From contig CAYNYF010000111.1 in assembly GCA_964401385.1 (NCBI GenBank), forward strand, positions 1-9,415: a stretch of DNA of 9,415 nucleotides, in the 5' to 3' direction. The translations under genes and the position numbers were made by a program. This stretch comes from CAYNYF01 sp964401385. GTDB taxonomy: Bacteria > Planctomycetota > Phycisphaerae > SM23-33. Under the pieces are notes generated by a model. The model searched no databases. It worked only from the letters and a program-made list of their open reading frames with translations, and was not told where the DNA came from. The stretch's first letter is position 1, and the number at the start of each line of letters is the position of its first letter. Below, piece by piece: positions 5,443-9,415 of the stretch.

Positions 5443-8400
5443 ATGCGCTCATGGCTTCTTGAGCAGATGCTGACTTGTCAAAGTATTTACATGAAACTCA
5501 ATGAGGTATTGCTCATGCATGGGCCAAGTGATGAATGCGAGGCAGCGACCGATAATGCATCCAAACTATTTCGCTTGGCCAGGGAAAAGTTCGGTACGCT
5601 TTCCCAAGCTGAGGAAAAGCTCTTCCAAGCGACCGCGAAGGGCAAGTTTGCTGACTACAGGACTGATTCCGAAGAAGATAATGATCCGGCAGGAGCTGAA
5701 AAGTGGGGAGACGAACGTGTGCTCAAGGCCGACCGGATCGCGTGGCTCTGCACCGATTCGCAAGCGTCGGGGCTGGTGACGTGTCGGGGCATCGTTGTCA
5801 AGGGAGCCCGGATTGACGGTGAGCTTGACCTAGAATTGGCCGAGATTGCATTTCCGTTGCATTTCGAGAAAAGCGCCCTTGCAGGAGGAATCAACCTCGA
5901 AGAAGCTCAAATCCATGGGTTGTATCTGCGCGCCACGCACAGCGGCGCAATCAAAGCAGACGGAATGGAGGTCGAGCGTAGTGTCGTTCTGACTGACGGC
6001 TTCAAGGCTGAGGGGCAGGTGCGTCTAATCGGAGCGAGAATCAAGGCGAATCTTGAATGTGACAAGGGCGAGTTCATCGATAGTGAGGGAGATGCCCTCG
6101 TTGCCGACGGGCTGAGGGTCGACGGCAATGTCTTTATGCGTAATGGCTTCAAGGCCAACGGCCAAGTGCGTCTGCTCGGCGCGACAATCGGTGGGAACCT
6201 TGAATGTGATGAAGGCCAGATCGTCAGCAAGAACAAGGAGACAAAAGCGCTATTCGCCGACGGGGTTAAGGTCCACGGCAGTGTCTATCTACGTAACGGC
6301 TTCAAGGCAAAGGGCGAGGTATGTCTGCTGGGCGCGACAATCAATGGAAGTTTGGAATGTGGCAACGGCGAGTTCATCAACCCTAAAGATGCTGCGCTTA
6401 CCGCCGATGGGCTCGATGTTGGGCGCAGTGTCTTTCTGAGCGACGGTTTTGAGGCCAAGGGTGAGGTCCGTCTGTCCGGCGCGACAATCGGCGGACAGGT
6501 TGATTGCAGTGGCGGTCAGTTCATCAGCAAAAACAAGGAGGCAAGGGCCCTAAGCGCAGACGATATGAACGTTCAGGGCTCCGTTTTCCTGAGTAATGGG
6601 TTCAAGGCTGAGGGGTCGGTGTGTCTGCGCGGGGCTACAATTGGTGGGCACCTTGAATGTGAGAGCGGACAGCTGATGAACCCCGATGGGTATGCTCTTA
6701 GCGCTGACAGGCTCAAAGTCGAGGGCTGTATCCATCTGTGTAATGGGTTCAAGGCTCAAGGATCGGTGTGTCTGGTCGGTGCGAGAATTGGCGGGAGCCT
6801 CAATTGTGCCAAAGGGCAATTTATCAATCCTGAGGGCTGCGCCCTCAACGGTAATGGTCTCAAGGTCGAAGGTGCTGTACTTCTTGAAAACGGGTTCAGA
6901 GCCCAGGGTGAAGTGCGTCTTCATAGCGCTACAATAGGTGGATACCTCAATTGTGAGGCCGGCCAGTTCATCAATAAGAAGAAGGAGCCAATCGCTCTAT
7001 TCGCTGATGGGCTAAAGGTTGAGGGTGGTGTTTTTCTGCGTAAGGGTTTCAAGGGCGAGGGCGAGGTGCGTCTGCCGGGCGCAACAATCGGCGGGAACCT
7101 TGAATGTGATCAAGGCCAGTTCATCAACGATAGTGGGTGTGCCCTGAACGCAGATGCCGTCAAGGTCGACGGTTATGTGTTTCTACGCAACGGCTTCAAG
7201 GCCGAGGGCGAGGTGTGTCTCCTGGTCGCGAGAATCGGTCGGAACCTTGAATGCGACAACGGTCAATTTGTCAACAGGAAGAAAGGGGCAAAAGCCTTCA
7301 ACGCTGACGGGCTAAAGGTCGAGGGTGATGTTTTGATGCGGAACAGCTTCAGGGCCGAGGGCGAGGTGCGTCTGCTGGGCGCAACAATCGGCGGGAGCCT
7401 TGAATGTGACAATAGTCAGTTTATCAACCCGGCTGGGGATGCTCTCAATGCTGACGGAGTGGAGGTCGGAGGCTATGTTTTCCTGCGTAACGGTTTCAGG
7501 GCTCAGGGGGAGGTGTGTCTGCTGGGCGCAAGAATCGGCGGGAACCTCGAATGCGAGAACGGTCAGTTTGTCAACAGGAAGAAAGGGGGAATGGCCCTCA
7601 ACGCTGACGGGCTAAAGGTCGAGCGTGATGTTTTCATGCGGAACGGCTTCAGGGCCGAGGGCAAGGTGTATCTGTGCGGTGCGACAATCGGTGGGGCCTT
7701 CGTCTGGACCGATGTTGCTTCGCCACCAGAGGTGACGCTGGATCTTCGGTCTGCCACAGTCGGCACACTATGGGACGATCAGAAAAGCTGGCCGGAAAAG
7801 GGCAGACTGTTTCTTCACGGCCTGGTTTACGGGGAAATCGAAGGCGATGCCCCAAGAGACGCGAAGACCCGCCTCGACTGGCTACGCCGGCAGCCTACTG
7901 AGCATTTCCGGGCGCAGCCTTACGAACAACTGGCAGCGGTGCTTCGCAGAGGCGGACATGATGCCGATGCAAAGAAGATTCTCATTGCGAAAGCAAGAGA
8001 CCGAGCATCTCTAACGCAACTGACCTGGGCGCAGAAGTGTTGGTATCACTTTTTTGGTAAGTTAATCGGCTTCGGTTATCGCCCATGGCGGGCCTTTGGG
8101 ATCGGACTGGTGGTCGTTGTACTCGGTTGGCTTCTTTTCGGAATCGGTTTCCGAGCAGATGTCATGACGCCAACAAAGGGGGAGGCCTACGTTCCTGACA
8201 GCGGCGGAGAGAACCGTCAATTGTCGGAGAACTATCCGAAATTCAATCCGCTAGTATATTCGCTTGATATGTTCGTACCGCTGGTTGATCTGCACCAGGC
8301 GAGTTATTGGCTACCTGATGCCGGTCGGGGGGCTGAACTGGTCAACATAAAGGGGTTTAGATTGGTTACCGGCAGCCTGCTACGCTACTACCTGTGGTCT

Positions 8401-8469
8401 CATATTATCATGGGCTGGATACTTACGACCCTTCTCGTCGTGGGCTTGAGTGGGTTAGTGCGCAGTTAG
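5443..8469 (+). CDS. Large membrane protein with a beta-helix-like repeat array and C-terminal transmembrane domain
   Basis: This encodes 1008 residues. ATG 5443 has no good ribosome binding site; ATGs at 5467 (GAG 4 bases away), 5491 and 5515 are alternatives, so the start is uncertain. Residues 1-90 are helical and charged. Residues 110-165 begin right-handed-beta-helix-like strands (GARIDGELDL, GGINLEEAQI). From 186 to 752 an array of ~50-residue repeats follows the pattern GFxAxGxVxLxGAxIGGxLEC then ALxADGLKVEG. Cys pairs with LEC/LNC at a fixed place in most repeats. Residues 780-865 are a helical linker. Membrane segments lie near 882-903 and 984-1005 with a ~80-residue loop between them (YSLDMFVPLVDLHQASYW at 939-956). 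The overall design resembles bacterial proteins labelled 'membrane-associated oxidoreductase' or pentapeptide-like, but no catalytic motif is visible. The gene is much less G+C-rich than its neighbours (31/60 at 6001-6060 against 47/60 at 781-840), suggesting transfer. Function is unknown; a surface or membrane sensor, or a pore-like protein, is possible. Confidence 0.9.
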   Translation: MRSWLLEQMLTCQSIYMKLNEVLLMHGPSDECEAATDNASKLFRLAREKFGTLSQAEEKLFQATAKGKFADYRTDSEEDNDPAGAEKWGDERVLKADRIAWLCTDSQASGLVTCRGIVVKGARIDGELDLELAEIAFPLHFEKSALAGGINLEEAQIHGLYLRATHSGAIKADGMEVERSVVLTDGFKAEGQVRLIGARIKANLECDKGEFIDSEGDALVADGLRVDGNVFMRNGFKANGQVRLLGATIGGNLECDEGQIVSKNKETKALFADGVKVHGSVYLRNGFKAKGEVCLLGATINGSLECGNGEFINPKDAALTADGLDVGRSVFLSDGFEAKGEVRLSGATIGGQVDCSGGQFISKNKEARALSADDMNVQGSVFLSNGFKAEGSVCLRGATIGGHLECESGQLMNPDGYALSADRLKVEGCIHLCNGFKAQGSVCLVGARIGGSLNCAKGQFINPEGCALNGNGLKVEGAVLLENGFRAQGEVRLHSATIGGYLNCEAGQFINKKKEPIALFADGLKVEGGVFLRKGFKGEGEVRLPGATIGGNLECDQGQFINDSGCALNADAVKVDGYVFLRNGFKAEGEVCLLVARIGRNLECDNGQFVNRKKGAKAFNADGLKVEGDVLMRNSFRAEGEVRLLGATIGGSLECDNSQFINPAGDALNADGVEVGGYVFLRNGFRAQGEVCLLGARIGGNLECENGQFVNRKKGGMALNADGLKVERDVFMRNGFRAEGKVYLCGATIGGAFVWTDVASPPEVTLDLRSATVGTLWDDQKSWPEKGRLFLHGLVYGEIEGDAPRDAKTRLDWLRRQPTEHFRAQPYEQLAAVLRRGGHDADAKKILIAKARDRASLTQLTWAQKCWYHFFGKLIGFGYRPWRAFGIGLVVVVLGWLLFGIGFRADVMTPTKGEAYVPDSGGENRQLSENYPKFNPLVYSLDMFVPLVDLHQASYWLPDAGRGAELVNIKGFRLVTGSLLRYYLWSHIIMGWILTTLLVVGLSGLVRS
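5998..7698 (+). repeat. In-frame coding repeat array with alternating 147- and 153-bp units
   Basis: The GFxAxG landmark occurs at residues 186, 235, 286, 335, 386, 435, 484, 535, 584, 635 (as SF), 684 and 735. Spacings are 49, 51, 49, 51, 49, 49, 51, 49, 51, 49 and 51. Short units carry an INPxGxAL-type turn; long units carry a KNKE or RKKG turn two residues longer. A short-long pair is a 300-bp higher-order unit. 7261-7380 and 7561-7680 match at 105 of 120 bases, showing fairly recent duplication near the 3' end of the array. Confidence 0.9.
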
Positions 8470-8496
8470 ACAGTCAAGCGCGGGGAACAAAGGGGG

Positions 8497-8548
8497 CAAA
8501 ACCGGGACGGCAAAACCGGGACGGCAAAACCGGGCAAAACCGGGACGG
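8497..8548 (+). repeat. Tandem 14-bp iterons upstream of the transposase
   Basis: The unit CAAAACCGGGACGG occurs at 8497-8510, 8511-8524 and 8535-8548. A copy truncated to 10 bases lies at 8525-8534. The last unit runs into the left inverted terminal sequence, so the iterons are repeats of the element's own end, in which ACCG and CGGT can pair. Confidence 0.9.
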
Positions 8549-8562
8549 TTTCCGATTTGTGC

Positions 8563-8591
8563 TTGACAGCCCGTGCGCTCGGTTGTAGGTT
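8563..8591 (+). promoter_or_regulatory. Candidate promoter of the transposase gene
   Basis: TTGACA at 8563-8568 is a perfect -35 box. A 17-base spacer leads to TAGGTT at 8586-8591, a weak -10 with 3 of 6 consensus bases. A start about 7 bases further would fall at or next to ATG 8598, which would make the message leaderless. Confidence 0.4.
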
Positions 8592-8597
8592 GTGGTC

Positions 8598-9302
8598 ATG
8601 CCGCGAACGGGCAGGGTGGTGATTCCGGGTTGTCCACACCATATCACGCAGCGTGGCAACAACCGCCAGGACGTGTTCTTCGTCGACGACGACCGACGGC
8701 TGTACTTGCAGCTGCTGGGCGAGTACGGCCGGCGCTACGGGCTGGAGCTGGTCGGCTATTGCCTCATGACCAACCACGTGCATCTGGTGGCGATCCCGCG
8801 GCGGGAGGACTCCCTGGCCAAGGCGGTCGGGCGGACGCACCTGCGGTATACGCAGTACGTCAATCGCCTCCACGCCCGCAGCGGCCACCTGTGGCAGGAC
8901 CGGTTCTTCTCCAGCGCGTTGGACGAGGCGTGGTTCTGGCATGCCATGCGGTACACGGAGCGGAATCCGGTGCGGGCGAAGCTGGTGCGGCGGGCGTGGG
9001 ATTGGCTCTGGAGCAGCGCGTCGGCCCACGTGCGGGGCGACGACCCCACCGGCCTGCTGGACCTGCGCGCATGGCGGCGACGCCTGGGTGGCGGCGACTG
9101 GCGCGGGGAGCTGACGCGAAGGGAGGATGAGGACATCGTGCGGCGTTTCCGGGGTTGGACGAATCGGGGCACCCCGCTGGGCAGCGATTCGTTTCTCAGC
9201 AAGCTGGAGCGTGCCCTGGGCCGGCGACTGCGCCCCCTGCCCGCCGGGCGCCCGACAAAAAAGACCCCCAAAACGACATCCAGGAAGACCAAGGCAAAAT
9301 AA
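8598..9302 (+). CDS. REP-associated tyrosine transposase (RAYT, Y1_Tnp / IS200-like family)
   Basis: This encodes 234 residues from ATG 8598; a GTG at 8592 in frame would add two. It belongs to the HUH single-strand transposases that act on REP hairpins through a transient tyrosine-DNA bond. Visible landmarks are the N-terminal PGCPHHITQRGNN (10-22), a YCLMTNHVHLV core with the HUH motif H60-V-H62, the helix HLRYTQYVNRLHARSGHLWQ (81-100) holding candidate catalytic Tyr84 or Tyr87, then DRFFSSALD and RYTERNPVRAKLV (118-130). The family's usual length is around 150-240 residues, so it looks complete and intact. The C-terminal tail (about 217-234) is Lys/Thr-rich and is encoded by the same DNA repeat that survives as a relic at 5297-5385. 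G+C is high, like the left-half genes. REP-type hairpins at 1-204 and 5074-5124 could be substrates of this or related enzymes, but its best-matching ends are the flanking ACCG-type hairpins. Confidence 0.93.
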   Translation: MPRTGRVVIPGCPHHITQRGNNRQDVFFVDDDRRLYLQLLGEYGRRYGLELVGYCLMTNHVHLVAIPRREDSLAKAVGRTHLRYTQYVNRLHARSGHLWQDRFFSSALDEAWFWHAMRYTERNPVRAKLVRRAWDWLWSSASAHVRGDDPTGLLDLRAWRRRLGGGDWRGELTRREDEDIVRRFRGWTNRGTPLGSDSFLSKLERALGRRLRPLPAGRPTKKTPKTTSRKTKAK

Positions 9303-9360
9303 TAGGAAACCGTCCCGGTTGTTCCGCAGGAAGACCAAGGCAAAATAATAGGAAACCGTC
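9281..9360 (+). repeat. Duplicated right end of the RAYT unit
   Basis: A 34-bp sequence at 9281-9314 recurs without a mismatch at 9327-9360, with a 46-base period. It covers the last 7 codons and stop of the transposase gene plus the first part of the terminal hairpin. The first copy continues into the complete hairpin with loop TCC (9309-9320); the second diverges after ACCGTC, so it lost its hairpin arm. Confidence 0.95.
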
Positions 9361-9379
9361 CTGCTCTGTTGAAAACAGC

Positions 9380-9405
9380 CATGTTGTGCCGATATAGGCA
9401 ACATG
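9380..9405. repeat. Inverted repeat near the right window edge
   Basis: CATGTTG at 9380-9386 pairs with CAACATG at 9399-9405. The stem extends inward to GCC/GGC if one T is bulged. It lies outside the transposase unit in otherwise unassigned sequence. It could be an operator or hairpin belonging to a gene beyond the edge. Confidence 0.4.
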
Positions 9406-9415
9406 TCACGGACGA

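Larger units (their letters stand above)
8497..9360 (+). mobile_element. RAYT transposase unit with REP-like ends
   Basis: The transposase gene 8598-9302 is bracketed by a 16-bp inverted sequence, AACCGGGACGGTTTCC at 8538-8553 and its exact complement at 9305-9320. Left of this are iterated 14-bp motifs; on the right the end is duplicated. A GGAACAA at about 8484-8490 mirrors the TTGTTCC following the right copy, so the true left edge may be nearer 8484, about 15 bases after the stop of the repeat-protein gene. No target duplication was found, as expected for single-strand REP-type mobility. Confidence 0.7.

Noticed and set aside
5415..5462. 15-codon plus-strand leader peptide before the repeat-protein gene
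   Set aside because: It has no ribosome binding site, overlaps the likely start region in another frame, and its first codons belong to an inverted repeat.
5998..7698. CRISPR or noncoding tandem repeat
   Set aside because: The repeats are in frame within one uninterrupted 1008-codon gene and are conserved at the protein level.
8466..9404. Minus-strand open frames across the transposase
   Set aside because: They mirror the RAYT gene and its repeats; similarity of their N-termini to the frame at 5062-5391 merely reflects the duplicated DNA end.

Overview
The window looks like a G+C-rich bacterial chromosome, probably from a Planctomycetota-type lineage. This is inferred from the very high G+C of most genes, the REP-like hairpins headed by GTAG, and a REP-associated transposase. 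No rRNA or marker gene confirms it. The genes fall into a resident-looking left half and a mobile-looking right half.

Left half (1-4977). Positions 1-204 hold three tandem copies of a 68-bp unit, each with a GC-rich hairpin. A good sigma70-type promoter (266-294) follows, then a 706-residue protein with one canonical EF-hand loop and three C-terminal membrane segments (369-2489). Convergent with it, on the minus strand, are an alpha/beta hydrolase (2515-3561) and a mandelate-racemase-type enolase-superfamily enzyme (3820-4977). The 258 bases between these two hold a ~100-bp imperfect-hairpin repeat and a possible terminator. The two enzymes could serve the same sugar-acid or ester catabolism, but the repeat argues against tight co-transcription.

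Junction (4978-5442). There is no convincing intact gene here. It holds three GC hairpins (two with a GTAG head), a doubtful minus-strand coding fragment, and an ~88% identical relic of the 3' end of the transposase found at the far right.

Right half (5443-9415). A 1008-residue protein (5443-8469) carries an array of about 50-residue beta-helix-like repeats whose periods alternate 49 and 51 residues, followed by a two-segment membrane domain. Its sampled base composition is near 52% G+C, against 70-78% in neighbours. It is followed within about 30 bases by a REP-associated tyrosine transposase unit (gene 8598-9302) with iterated 14-bp motifs on the left, a 16-bp inverted terminal sequence, and a duplicated right end. 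Because a relic of the same right end lies just upstream of the 1008-residue gene, that gene is bracketed by related mobile-element ends. This bracketed, compositionally distinct membrane repeat protein is the most interesting feature of the window.
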